8,297 nt of DNA from Candidatus Brevefilum sp. (lineage in GTDB: Bacteria > Chloroflexota > Anaerolineae > Anaerolineales > Anaerolineaceae), in assembly GCA_007135845.1 (NCBI GenBank), contig SLIC01000149.1, forward strand, positions 1 through 8,297, written 5' to 3'. Positions 1-6,587 of this stretch are shown here, piece after piece. The notes under the pieces were generated by a model, which searched no databases, was not told where the DNA came from, and saw only the letters and a program-made list of their open reading frames with translations. The position numbers were made by a program, and so were the translations under genes. Position 1 is the stretch's first letter. Each line of letters starts with the position of its first letter.

Positions 1-1169
1 CTTTCCATGATGCGTTGGAAGCGCCTGACGGACTCATGGTGTTCCCAATAAGTCATGGCAGCCGCCCTCTCAATCGCTTCGCCGCTGACAATCCAACCAT
101 CATCTGTTCTCTTGAGGTTGAATGATTTCGGATCTTCTGCTGCACGGTAAACCGGCATCGCTTCAACAGGCTCTGGCTCAGGGGCTGTTTTGAGCAGCTC
201 AACAGCTCGCCACATCAGTTTTGTGATATTCTCACGCGAGACCGTTGACACAGGAATAACTTCATATCCCAAATCCACCAATTTTTTCTCTATATCAGGC
301 CAACGTTCGCGAACATCTGGCAGATCCATCTTGTTGAAGGCAACAATCTGTGGTTTTTCGGTAATCTTCTCGTCAAACAATGCCATTTCACTGTTAATTT
401 GTGAGAAATCAGATATTGGGTCTTCTGAAAGCCCATCCAGCATATGGATCAAAACTTTTGTTCGCTGAATGTGCCTTAAAAAAGTAAAACCCAAACCAAC
501 ACCCTCATGTGCACCTTCAATTAATCCTGGGATATCTGCCAGAACCAATATTTCATTGATATCTAACTTGGCAACCCCCAGGTTGGGAGTCAATGTCGTA
601 AAGGGGTAATTCGCGATCTTCGGTTTGGCGTTCGAGACAACTGCCAGCAAACTGGACTTACCTGCATTCGGCACCCCCACAATACCAACATCAGCAATCA
701 GCTTTAATTCAAGGCGCAGCTTTCGTGATTCCTCCGGTTCACCCCGTTCTGCCATACGTGGTGTTTGGTTACGGCTTGTGGCAAAATGTTGATTCCCGCG
801 TCCGCCGCGACCTCCCTTAGCGACCAACAATTCCTGTCCATCTTCAACCAGGTCGCCAATAAGATCACCAGTATTTACGTCATAGACCAGGGTCCCCGGA
901 GGCACCTCGACATATAAATCCTTGGCAGATTTTCCACTCATATTATTCGGTCCACCGGGATTACCGTCATTAGCAATATATCGAGAACGGTGGCGAAAAT
1001 CAAATAGGGTGTTCTTTTTTGGGTTGACAGATAGGATCACGCTTCCACCGCGCCCACCATCCCCACCATCAGGTCCGCCGCGCGGCCTGTATTTCTCACG
1101 ATGAAAATGGACCATTCCATCTCCACCCTTGCCGGATTGAACAAATATTTCTGCTTCGTCAAAATACAT
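1..1169 (-). CDS. obg: Obg family GTPase (ObgE/CgtA), C-terminus cut by window edge
   Basis: Essential-type GTPase that acts in late assembly of the large ribosomal subunit and in stress control. My translation from the ATG at 1169-1167 begins MYFDEAEIFVQSGKGG and gives 389 whole codons before the window ends. Residues 1 to about 158 form the glycine-rich Obg fold, with GGPDGGDGGRGG near residue 35. The G domain follows: P-loop GVPNAGKSS (about 163-171), switch I YPFTT, G3 DIPGLIEG and G4 NKMD (bases about 323-334). The G5 position reads ST rather than the usual SA. After about residue 345 an OCT-type C-terminal domain begins (DDGWIVSGEAIERAAAMT) and runs off the edge, so roughly 35-45 residues should be missing. 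The ATG is the only sensible start, because an in-frame stop lies about 8 codons upstream. The ribosome binding site is weak. The gene lies about 60 bases past the terminator of the preceding gene, so it probably has its own promoter. Family assignment is very secure. Confidence 0.97.
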   Translation of the reverse strand, partial: MYFDEAEIFVQSGKGGDGMVHFHREKYRPRGGPDGGDGGRGGSVILSVNPKKNTLFDFRHRSRYIANDGNPGGPNNMSGKSAKDLYVEVPPGTLVYDVNTGDLIGDLVEDGQELLVAKGGRGGRGNQHFATSRNQTPRMAERGEPEESRKLRLELKLIADVGIVGVPNAGKSSLLAVVSNAKPKIANYPFTTLTPNLGVAKLDINEILVLADIPGLIEGAHEGVGLGFTFLRHIQRTKVLIHMLDGLSEDPISDFSQINSEMALFDEKITEKPQIVAFNKMDLPDVRERWPDIEKKLVDLGYEVIPVSTVSRENITKLMWRAVELLKTAPEPEPVEAMPVYRAAEDPKSFNLKRTDDGWIVSGEAIERAAAMTYWEHHESVRRFQRIME

Positions 1170-1229
1170 CGCGAATTCTCGTCCACTTTCATATCATCTT
1201 GATCTAATTAAACTGAATCTTACCGCATT

Positions 1230-1265
1230 AAAAACAAAACGGGGTCGTCCCAAAGAAACGACCCC
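1230..1265 (-). terminator. Rho-independent terminator after the P-loop NTPase gene
   Basis: On the minus strand GGGGTCGT (1265-1258) pairs perfectly with ACGACCCC (1248-1241) around a 9-base loop. The T-rich tail GTTTTGTTTTT (1240-1230) follows directly. It starts 21 bases past the stop codon of the P-loop NTPase gene and separates it from obg. Confidence 0.9.
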
Positions 1266-1286
1266 GATCCCCCAAAATCAAGGAAA

Positions 1287-2606
1287 TTATTTTCCGAATT
1301 TCTTGGTCAACAGGGTTTTCAGTGTTGGCTCACCAATTTCTTGCAGTTCGTATCTCACACGTTGGAGGGGTTTATTAATTTTTACAATCCGGGTTAGATC
1401 AATCGGCGTGCCGCTGATCACCAAGTCAACATCAGCCGCATTGATGGTATCTTCCAAATCTCGCATCATCTTATCACCGTATCCCATGGCAGGCAACACC
1501 ATACCTGTATCGGGATACTTTTCATAAGTCTCTTTGATCGAATTAACTGCGAAGGGTCTTGGGTCAACAATCTCACCCGCACCAAACCGTTGAGCAGCAA
1601 CAAAGCCCGCACCAAAAGCCATATCACCATGGGTCAATGTGGGACCGTCCTCCACAACCAGGACGCGTTTCCCGCGAATAGCTTCTGGATCATCGACAAA
1701 TAACGGTGAAGCTCCTTCAATCACCACGGCCGTCGGGTTAATCGAGTAGAGGTTGTTACGAACGGTAATCACATCCTCTGAATTGGCAGTATCCACTTTA
1801 TTAATCACAAAGATATCTGCCAGCCTGACGTTTGTCTCTCCGGGATAATACCGTAATTCATGACCCACGCGGTGCGGATCGGCCACCACAATTAAGAGAT
1901 CGGTGACATAGAAGGGAAAGTCATTATTTCCACCATCCCACAGCACGATATCAACCTCTTTTTCAGCTTCCCGCAGGATGGCTTCGTAATCCACACCAGC
2001 ATAAACAATGATGCCGTTATCCAGATGGGGTTCGTATTCCTCACGTTCTTCAATCGAGCACTCATATTTATCGAGATCATCATAATCTGCAAACCGTTGC
2101 ACCTTTTGCTTGACAAGATCACCATATGGCATTGGATGGCGAATGGCTGCCACTTTATAACCCATATCACGCAATTCCAGCGAAACTCGTCGGGTGGTTT
2201 GGCTTTTACCTGAACCGGTTCTCACAGCACAGACACCCACAACTGGTTTTGTAGATTTAATTTGTGTTTTACCCGTTCCCAGTAAACGAAAATCTGCCCC
2301 AGCCGCATTAACTAAACAGGCTTTGTGCATCACATACTCATGCGGCACATCACTGTAAGCAAACACAACCTGGTCAATCTTCTCACTTTTGATCAATGAC
2401 TCAAGTTGATCTTCTGGCAGGATCGGGATTCCAGAAGGGTACAGCTCGCCAGCTAAAATTGCCGGGTATTTTCGGTCATCAATATTCGGAATTTGAGTTG
2501 CCGTAAATGCAACCACTTCGTATTGATCGTTCTCACGATAATATGTGTTAAAGTTGTGAAAATCACGCCCTGCGGCGCCCATAATGATTGTTCGAATTTT
2601 ACTCAT
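1287..2606 (-). CDS. Cyclic 2,3-diphosphoglycerate synthetase-like P-loop NTPase (COG2403 type)
   Basis: From the chosen start this is a 439-residue soluble protein. It resembles the family of archaeal cyclic 2,3-diphosphoglycerate synthetase, which closes 2,3-diphosphoglycerate into its cyclic anhydride at the cost of ATP; bacterial members are often called only predicted GTPases. The N-terminal third looks like a Rossmann-type domain (IRTIIMGAAGRDFHNFN at residues 4-20). A P-loop follows (GVCAVRTGSGKS, 124-135), then a Walker-B-like WDGGNNDF (223-230), and NKVD (269-272), which resembles a guanine-specificity motif. No signal peptide or membrane segment is visible. I chose ATG 2606 because AAAGGAG sits 11 bases upstream and MSKIRTIIMG is the natural start of the first beta strand. 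An in-frame ATG at 2651 would add 15 residues without a good ribosome binding site. The gene starts about 50 bases after argS with no promoter or terminator seen between them, so the two are probably co-transcribed. The family call is firm, but the biochemical role in a bacterium is not established by the sequence. Confidence 0.85.
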   Translation of the reverse strand: MSKIRTIIMGAAGRDFHNFNTYYRENDQYEVVAFTATQIPNIDDRKYPAILAGELYPSGIPILPEDQLESLIKSEKIDQVVFAYSDVPHEYVMHKACLVNAAGADFRLLGTGKTQIKSTKPVVGVCAVRTGSGKSQTTRRVSLELRDMGYKVAAIRHPMPYGDLVKQKVQRFADYDDLDKYECSIEEREEYEPHLDNGIIVYAGVDYEAILREAEKEVDIVLWDGGNNDFPFYVTDLLIVVADPHRVGHELRYYPGETNVRLADIFVINKVDTANSEDVITVRNNLYSINPTAVVIEGASPLFVDDPEAIRGKRVLVVEDGPTLTHGDMAFGAGFVAAQRFGAGEIVDPRPFAVNSIKETYEKYPDTGMVLPAMGYGDKMMRDLEDTINAADVDLVISGTPIDLTRIVKINKPLQRVRYELQEIGEPTLKTLLTKKFGK

Positions 2607-2617
2607 TGGATCTTTAT

Positions 2618-2624
2618 CTCCTTT
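2618..2624 (-). promoter_or_regulatory. Ribosome binding site that decides the P-loop NTPase start
   Basis: The minus strand reads AAAGGAG, with 11 bases before ATG 2606. It lies inside the longer reading frame that opens at 2651, which argues that the downstream ATG is the true start. Confidence 0.7.
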
Positions 2625-2656
2625 TATTATCAAATTGGTTTGGCTCATCATTATAA

Positions 2657-4414
2657 TTACATAATGCTGGGCGCTTTGATGCCCAGTAATTTCAAACTGG
2701 TTGCAATTACCTGCTGTGCCGCAGCAACCAATCGTAATCGGTAGGCACGCACTTCAGGATCAGCGTTCAGAACCTGGCAGGTATTATAAAAATCATTAAA
2801 TGCCCGGGCTAAGTCGTAAGACAGGTTGGCAATGATCAATGGGCGGTATGTTTCTGCCGCCCGGCTTACCTCTACAGGTAATCGGGTCATCAACTCAATC
2901 AGGTTCAATTCCGCTTTTTCCAGATCGTCTGGAAATTCAGCGCTTGAGGGAAGTGCTTGATCTGCTCTACGCAGGATGCTGCCCGCCCGAACATGCGCAT
3001 ATTGAATATACGGAGCAGCCTGCCCATTAAAATCCAAAGCGGCATCCCAATCAAAGGTAACAACCTTGGTGTTATCCCGGGAGAGCAGTGTGTATTTCAG
3101 CGCACCCAGGGCGACCGCCTCGGCAATATCATCCTTTACGTCCGCAGACAATTCCGGGTTTTTCTCTTCAACGATGGCCCTGGCCCGGCTTGTTGCTTCA
3201 TCGATCAGGTCTTCAAACAAGACGACAGTCCCCTCCCTGGAAGACATGGTTACATTCCCGGGTAAATTGACCAACTCATAAGGCAGATGATAAAGCTGAC
3301 TTGCCCATTCATACCCCAGTATCTCGAGTGTTTTAAAGATTTGCTTTAAGTACAGCGATTGGCGGACATCAATCACATAAACGGATTTATCCAGATCATA
3401 TTCTTCAAATTTCTGGATGGCCAAGGGTAAATCTTTGGTGGCATAGAGCGATGAGCCATCGGACCTGAGCACAACCAGAACCCGGTACTCATCCTTGGTC
3501 CCAAGAATTTCGTCAAGATCGATGAACACTGGCCCATTCGGACGTTCATCTTGTGCAAGCCCCTGGTTGATTAACTGTCCAACCAACTCAGTCCCAGAAT
3601 CTTCAACTTCACTTTCAAAATAAATCCGGTCGAAGGATTCATCCAATCGCGCATAAATCTGCTCAAAACCTTCCAGCGACCATTGCCGGGTCTTTTCCCA
3701 CAAAGCCACAATCTCCGGATCCCTGCGATTCCAGCGTGCATACAACTGCCGTACTTCAGCTTCATTTTCAGGTTCCTGGAACAAACGGTCAGCCTCGGCA
3801 TAGATTTGGGTCATCCAATGGGTTCGGTCATCACCTGGCACCTCGCCTGGATGATTTTTCAGGTAATTCCACATCCACTTAATCACATGCAGACCAATGT
3901 CTCCCAGGTAGTTGGCACGGATGACGTCATAGCCTGCAAATTCAAGAATCCGACAAATACTGCCTCCCAGGATCACGTTCCGCAAATGGCCCACATGGAA
4001 GGCTTTATGTGTGTTTGGTTGTGAAAACTCCACCATTACGGTTTCATTTCGGTCCGGGTTCTGGGCGTAATCCCAACCCTGGTTTAATACAGTATCAACG
4101 ACTCGACCGGCAAAAGTGGATGTTGAAAAGTACAGGTTGAGGTAACCTTTCACTGCATCTACTCGTGATAAACCAGCCGGGGATTCTCCTAAAAAAGCCT
4201 TTATGCCTTCTGCCAGTTCCTGTGCGCGTTGTGGTACGACCACCTTTTTTCCAGCACGTGCTTCTGCAGCCGCAATCGGGAAAAGGGGCACGGCCATTCC
4301 CCATTCTCCGCTGAAAGGGATTTGACGGAATTCAATCACGGCTTCCTCAATCCCCTCTGACATCAAATATGTTTTTATTTTCGTTTCAATGTTCTGTTTT
4401 TCTTGTTCAAACAT
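2657..4414 (-). CDS. argS: Arginyl-tRNA synthetase
   Basis: Class I aminoacyl-tRNA synthetase that charges tRNA-Arg with arginine using ATP in the cytoplasm. It has 585 residues, normal for the family. Residues 1 to about 110 match the N-terminal additional (tRNA D-loop recognition) domain. The catalytic core carries FSQPNTHKAFHVGHLRN (130-146), with HVGH at 140-143 as the HIGH signature. RSDGSSLYATKDL lies at about 318-330. MSSREG (390-395) sits at the KMSKS position; the degenerate form is common in ArgRS. The DALR-type anticodon-binding domain fills about 430-585, including AAPYIQYAHVRA, and ends KLLGIKAPSIM, close to the usual family C-terminus. The start ATG at 4414 has only a weak purine-rich ribosome binding site (AGAGTGAAAG). 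A promoter with an extended -10 lies about 36 bases upstream. The gene is followed after 50 bases by the P-loop NTPase gene on the same strand. Nothing appears broken. Confidence 0.98.
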   Translation of the reverse strand: MFEQEKQNIETKIKTYLMSEGIEEAVIEFRQIPFSGEWGMAVPLFPIAAAEARAGKKVVVPQRAQELAEGIKAFLGESPAGLSRVDAVKGYLNLYFSTSTFAGRVVDTVLNQGWDYAQNPDRNETVMVEFSQPNTHKAFHVGHLRNVILGGSICRILEFAGYDVIRANYLGDIGLHVIKWMWNYLKNHPGEVPGDDRTHWMTQIYAEADRLFQEPENEAEVRQLYARWNRRDPEIVALWEKTRQWSLEGFEQIYARLDESFDRIYFESEVEDSGTELVGQLINQGLAQDERPNGPVFIDLDEILGTKDEYRVLVVLRSDGSSLYATKDLPLAIQKFEEYDLDKSVYVIDVRQSLYLKQIFKTLEILGYEWASQLYHLPYELVNLPGNVTMSSREGTVVLFEDLIDEATSRARAIVEEKNPELSADVKDDIAEAVALGALKYTLLSRDNTKVVTFDWDAALDFNGQAAPYIQYAHVRAGSILRRADQALPSSAEFPDDLEKAELNLIELMTRLPVEVSRAAETYRPLIIANLSYDLARAFNDFYNTCQVLNADPEVRAYRLRLVAAAQQVIATSLKLLGIKAPSIM

Positions 4415-4449
4415 AGACTTTCACTCTTTTTTTTATGTCATGCCAGGCA

Positions 4450-4478
4450 ATTATAACACTTCAAAACCGTATTTTAAT
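4450..4478 (-). promoter_or_regulatory. Promoter of argS (extended -10)
   Basis: The minus strand has TGTTATAAT, a perfect -10 hexamer (4455-4450) with the TGn extension. A weak -35 TTAAAA (4478-4473) lies at 17-base spacing. The predicted transcript start is near 4443, giving a leader of about 29 bases before argS. The extended -10 can compensate for the poor -35. Confidence 0.6.
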
Positions 4479-4629
4479 CTCAGATCAGTTTTTCAGAACC
4501 GACTATAAAGCTATACGCAATAATCAAGGGTTCATATATGATCATCTATTTTCGTATTCCCGGTAATAACGGCCAAGGATTTCCCTGAGGCTTATTTAAC
4601 CAGATGGTGTCAAATCACCAGAAGCATAA

Positions 4630-4654
4630 AGCGGGAGCTTATTAGGCTCCCGCT
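4630..4654 (-). terminator. Terminator hairpin downstream of rpsT
   Basis: GCGGGAGC (4631-4638) and GCTCCCGC (4646-4653) form a perfect 8-bp stem, 9 bp with the flanking A-T pair, around a 7-base loop. On the minus strand it is followed by a short T-rich tail (TTTATGCTT). It lies about 40 bases past the rpsT stop and ahead of the argS promoter. The tail is short, so termination may be incomplete. Confidence 0.7.
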
Positions 4655-4667
4655 GCAATTCAGAATC

Positions 4668-4689
4668 AAAACATGGAATACCATGTTTT
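4668..4689 (-). terminator. AT-rich hairpin just after the rpsT stop codon
   Basis: AAAACATGG (4668-4676) and CCATGTTTT (4681-4689) form a perfect 9-bp stem with a 4-base loop, starting 4 bases past the rpsT stop. The stem ends in a T run on either strand. With the GC-rich hairpin 15 bases further on it makes a tandem pair. It may be a weak terminator or a 3'-end protecting structure of the rpsT mRNA. Confidence 0.45.
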
Positions 4690-4693
4690 TGCT

Positions 4694-4957
4694 TTACTGC
4701 ATATTGTTAAAATGCTGCATCAACCGGCTTTTTTGGCGAGCGGCTTTATTTTTGTGCATAACACCTTTTGCAGCCGCTTTATCCAATGCCTTCGTCGCGA
4801 TCTGGGTTGCTGCAAGCGCTTCATCTACATTACCACTCTGAATAGCGATTCTGGCTTTCTTAAGCGCAGTTCGAGCCCTGCCCCGAAACACACGATTCAG
4901 ATCTCGCCGCTTCTTGTTCTGACGATTTCGTTTGATTTGCGATTTAATATTAGCCAA
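4694..4957 (-). CDS. rpsT: 30S ribosomal protein S20 (TTG start)
   Basis: Small basic protein that binds 16S rRNA early in small-subunit assembly. It has 87 residues, the usual size. The N-terminus MANIKSQIKRNRQNKKRRDLNR is typical of S20. The rest is Lys/Arg/Ala-rich and helical, including RTALKKARIAI, and AAAKGVMHKNKAARQKSRL near residues 61-79 matches the conserved C-terminal block. The start codon is TTG (4957-4955), fixed by a strong Shine-Dalgarno GGAGGT six bases upstream. No ATG in the frame fits the family N-terminus. Upstream a weak promoter (TTATAT with TTAAAC at 17 bases) can be read but is not convincing. The gene is monocistronic by its tandem 3' hairpins and diverges from rnpB. 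A TTG start is also known for E. coli rpsT, where translation is autogenously controlled by S20. Confidence 0.96.
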   Translation of the reverse strand: MANIKSQIKRNRQNKKRRDLNRVFRGRARTALKKARIAIQSGNVDEALAATQIATKALDKAAAKGVMHKNKAARQKSRLMQHFNNMQ

Positions 4958-4963
4958 GGTCTG

Positions 4964-4969
4964 ACCTCC
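4964..4969 (-). promoter_or_regulatory. Shine-Dalgarno of rpsT, inside a small inverted repeat
   Basis: GGAGGT on the minus strand, six bases before the TTG start, fixes the rpsT start. It overlaps the perfect inverted repeat AGGTC-A-GACCT (4967-4957), which reaches the first base of the start codon. As RNA it could fold as a 4-bp stem with a 3-base loop. Confidence 0.75.
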
Positions 4970-5257
4970 AATACCTTTCCATATAATTACTAAAATACTG
5001 TTCGTTTAACACGAAAAATTATTCTACCTGCGTCCTGGCTTTTTGTCCAGTCATTCTCTCAGTTTTTCAATGATATTGGAGAATTAGTTCTCTTACGAGT
5101 TTAATCCAATTTCTCAACGGCATCATGAGTTGAATTAATAAAATATCCATAAAAAGGTTTCTGTCAGTACAACAAACAAAGATAATTTCACAGGAAACCT
5201 TAGGCCAGATCAGGCTCCTAACCAATTCCTTGATTCATACATAAGTTACCCAATCCT
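4970..5257. other. Divergent intergenic region between rpsT and rnpB
   Basis: This stretch is non-coding as far as I can see; no reading frame here looks like a protein and the sequence is AT-rich. It should hold the rpsT promoter near 4975-5005, although no strong pair of hexamers is visible. Its clearest structure is an inverted repeat: AAGGTTTC-TG (5154-5163) against CAGGAAACCTT (5191-5201), a 10-bp stem with one bulged G and a loop of about 27 bases. On the minus strand the stem is followed by TTTTT. Confidence 0.5.
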
Positions 5258-5286
5258 ACACTTTTCATACACATTAATCGTATAAT
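5257..5286 (+). promoter_or_regulatory. Promoter of rnpB
   Basis: A perfect TATAAT lies at 5281-5286, with a poor -35 candidate (TACACT at 5257-5262, 18-base spacing). The predicted start near 5293 is about 10 bases before the first paired base of the RNase P RNA, in keeping with a short processed 5' leader. Confidence 0.6.
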
Positions 5287-5302
5287 GTATGTTCAATTGA
5301 AT

Positions 5303-5688
5303 TTGACCAGGTTGGCTGGATGGACGCGGGTAATTTCTACCCGAGGAAAGTCCGCACACCATTGGGCAGCATGCTGGGTAACGCCCAGAAATGTGTAAAC
5401 ATTTGGAACAGGGCCACAGAAAGCAAACCGCTCTCCCTTGGGAGGGTAAGGGTGAAACGGTGGTGTAAGAGACCACCGGCGGCAGCAGTAATGTTTCCGG
5501 CCAGGCAACCCCCATGCGGCGCAAGGTCAAGCAGGAGAGAAGCTTCTTATGAAGCGGGAAGCGCCCATTTCCCAATCATCTCCGGGTAGACCGCTTGAGC
5601 TGACGGGAGACCGTCAGCCTAGATAGATGTCCATCCAGGTGGGTTTTCCCCACCGGACAGAATGCGGCTTACAGGCTGACCTGGTCTT
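5303..5688 (+). ncRNA. rnpB: RNase P RNA, bacterial class A
   Basis: Catalytic RNA of RNase P, which trims 5' leaders from precursor tRNAs. The ends pair as helix P1: GACCAGG (5305-5311) with CCTGGTC (5680-5686). All conserved cores are present in order. GAGGAAAGTCCGC (5343-5355) forms the 5' strand of P4. GCCACAGAAAGC starts near 5413. GGTGAAACGG lies at 5451-5460 and GTAAGAGACCACC at about 5465-5477. The L15-like CAGGCAACCCCC lies near 5502-5513. GGGTAGACCGCTTGAGC is near 5584, and AGATAGATG at 5621-5629. ACAGAATGCGGCTTA (5657-5671) forms the 3' strand of P4. The length of about 385 bases is normal for class A. Open reading frames across this region on either strand are incidental. The hairpin closed by GTCC/GGAC (5629-5658) is longer than its E. 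coli counterpart. No convincing terminator follows within 60 bases. The exact ends are accurate only to a few bases. Confidence 0.97.
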
Positions 5689-5977
5689 AATTCATTGGAT
5701 AAACAGTTTCTGATCTTCTCCCAAATCTACAGACTCATACTCCGTAGCCCTTACTTGATGGTTTTTTACATCAACCACATCGGCATCTCATAGGTTAATA
5801 ACCTAATAATTCTTAAACAAATCCCACGGTTTTTTCCCACAATTTCTACTAACGGTTGAAAACACAACCAATATTAGCGCTAATCGGGAATTGGGAAAGC
5901 AAAAACACTACGCTGGAATAACTAAGGTGATCCAAGGTCCTCTTATACGTAGAAAAAGTTAAGCATTCATCAAATTA
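5689..5977. other. Non-coding region between rnpB and the DUF488 gene
   Basis: No protein or known RNA gene is recognised here. Four short inverted repeats stand out: TTGATG/CATCAA (5755-5774, T-rich loop, possibly helping end rnpB transcription); TAGGTT-AAT-AACCTA (5791-5805, perfect); GGTTG/CAACC (about 5854-5868); and the palindrome ATTAGCGCTAAT (5873-5884). None has a good uridine tail. The density of dyads suggests protein-binding sites or an unrecognised small RNA, but neither can be shown. Confidence 0.45.
5873..5884. promoter_or_regulatory. Perfect 12-bp palindrome, possible operator
   Basis: ATTAGCGCTAAT is a perfect palindrome with a central GCGC. It lies about 95 bases upstream of the DUF488 promoter. 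Even-length palindromes with a central CG are typical of LacI/GalR-family operators, but no such regulator is in the window. The operator role is an inference only. Confidence 0.3.
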
Positions 5978-6007
5978 TTGATTTTTCCAACCTTTTCCTT
6001 ATATAAT
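5978..6007 (+). promoter_or_regulatory. Promoter of the DUF488 gene, probably leaderless
   Basis: The -35 TTGATT (5978-5983) and perfect -10 TATAAT (6002-6007) are separated by 18 bases. The -10 ends only five bases before ATG 6013, so transcription should start at or next to the A of the start codon. No Shine-Dalgarno is present, which fits a leaderless mRNA. Confidence 0.7.
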
Positions 6008-6012
6008 AGAGT

Positions 6013-6495
6013 ATGGCTCAGACGATATTTACGGTTGGGCATAACAGCCTCAATTTCATGCAGTTCATATCACTGATCCAGGCAAATGACATCAACCACA
6101 TTGTTGATATCCGCAGCATCCCTTACAGCAAATACGCGCCCTGGAGTGATAAATCGCGCCTGTCTGAATTACTGAAACCCTTTGGAATCAGATACACTTA
6201 TCTTGGCCATAAACTTGGGGGGAAAAAGACAAACCAGACCAGATTTTCAAACCAACAGCATAACACCGACCAGAATGTTTACGATGGTGCAATCCAGGTT
6301 TTATTACAGCTCTCCATGCGGTCTAACCTGACGTTGCTATGTGCTGAGGGTGATCCAGCAAAATGCCACCGACAGCACATCATCGCCCAAACTTTGTTGG
6401 AAACTGGGATAAAAGTGCTCCACATCCTCAAAGATGGCACCACCAAAGAAGCCTGGAAAGAGGACCATCATTCTATCCAACCGCAACTCTTCTAG
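6013..6495 (+). CDS. DUF488 family protein
   Basis: 160-residue soluble protein of the DUF488 family, whose biochemical function is not firmly known. The family hallmarks are all visible: FTVGHNSLNFMQF (6-18), VDIRSIPYSKYAPW (31-44), LSELLKPFGIRYTYLGHKLGG (50-70) and LTLLCAEGDPAKCHR (106-120), with the invariant-type Cys/Glu/Cys-His-Arg cluster intact. The protein is full length for the family, with no signal peptide or membrane segment. It ends HSIQPQLF, which resembles a short clamp-binding tail. The ATG at 6013 lies only five bases after a TATAAT and lacks a ribosome binding site, so a leaderless transcript is likely. A downstream start would cut into the TVGHN motif. The lipoprotein gene follows after about 100 bases on the same strand but has its own ribosome binding site and an unrelated role. 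Family call secure, function unknown. Confidence 0.93.
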   Translation: MAQTIFTVGHNSLNFMQFISLIQANDINHIVDIRSIPYSKYAPWSDKSRLSELLKPFGIRYTYLGHKLGGKKTNQTRFSNQQHNTDQNVYDGAIQVLLQLSMRSNLTLLCAEGDPAKCHRQHIIAQTLLETGIKVLHILKDGTTKEAWKEDHHSIQPQLF

Positions 6496-6587
6496 TCACT
6501 TGAGGTTCCATAAATCCTACCAAGAATCGATTACAATTAGTAAGAACAAAGAAAGTCGTAACCTTTATTGTTAATACGCCGAAATTA

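Noticed and set aside
3683..4024. 113-codon plus-strand reading frame inside argS
   Set aside because: It is an antisense shadow of strongly conserved argS coding sequence with no ribosome binding site or family resemblance. Other frames opposite argS, the P-loop gene and obg were rejected for the same reason.
4982..4987. Perfect TATAAT on the plus strand just upstream of rpsT
   Set aside because: No acceptable -35 at normal spacing and no plus-strand gene follows. It is AT-rich chance sequence within the rpsT leader region.
4673..4993. 106-codon plus-strand reading frame over rpsT
   Set aside because: It is the antisense of the rpsT gene and its terminator; rpsT is unambiguous.
5246..5589. 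Open reading frames on both strands across the RNase P RNA (up to 109 codons)
   Set aside because: They lie on a clearly recognised structural RNA, and their translations are rich in Pro, Cys, Arg and Ser with no protein-family features.
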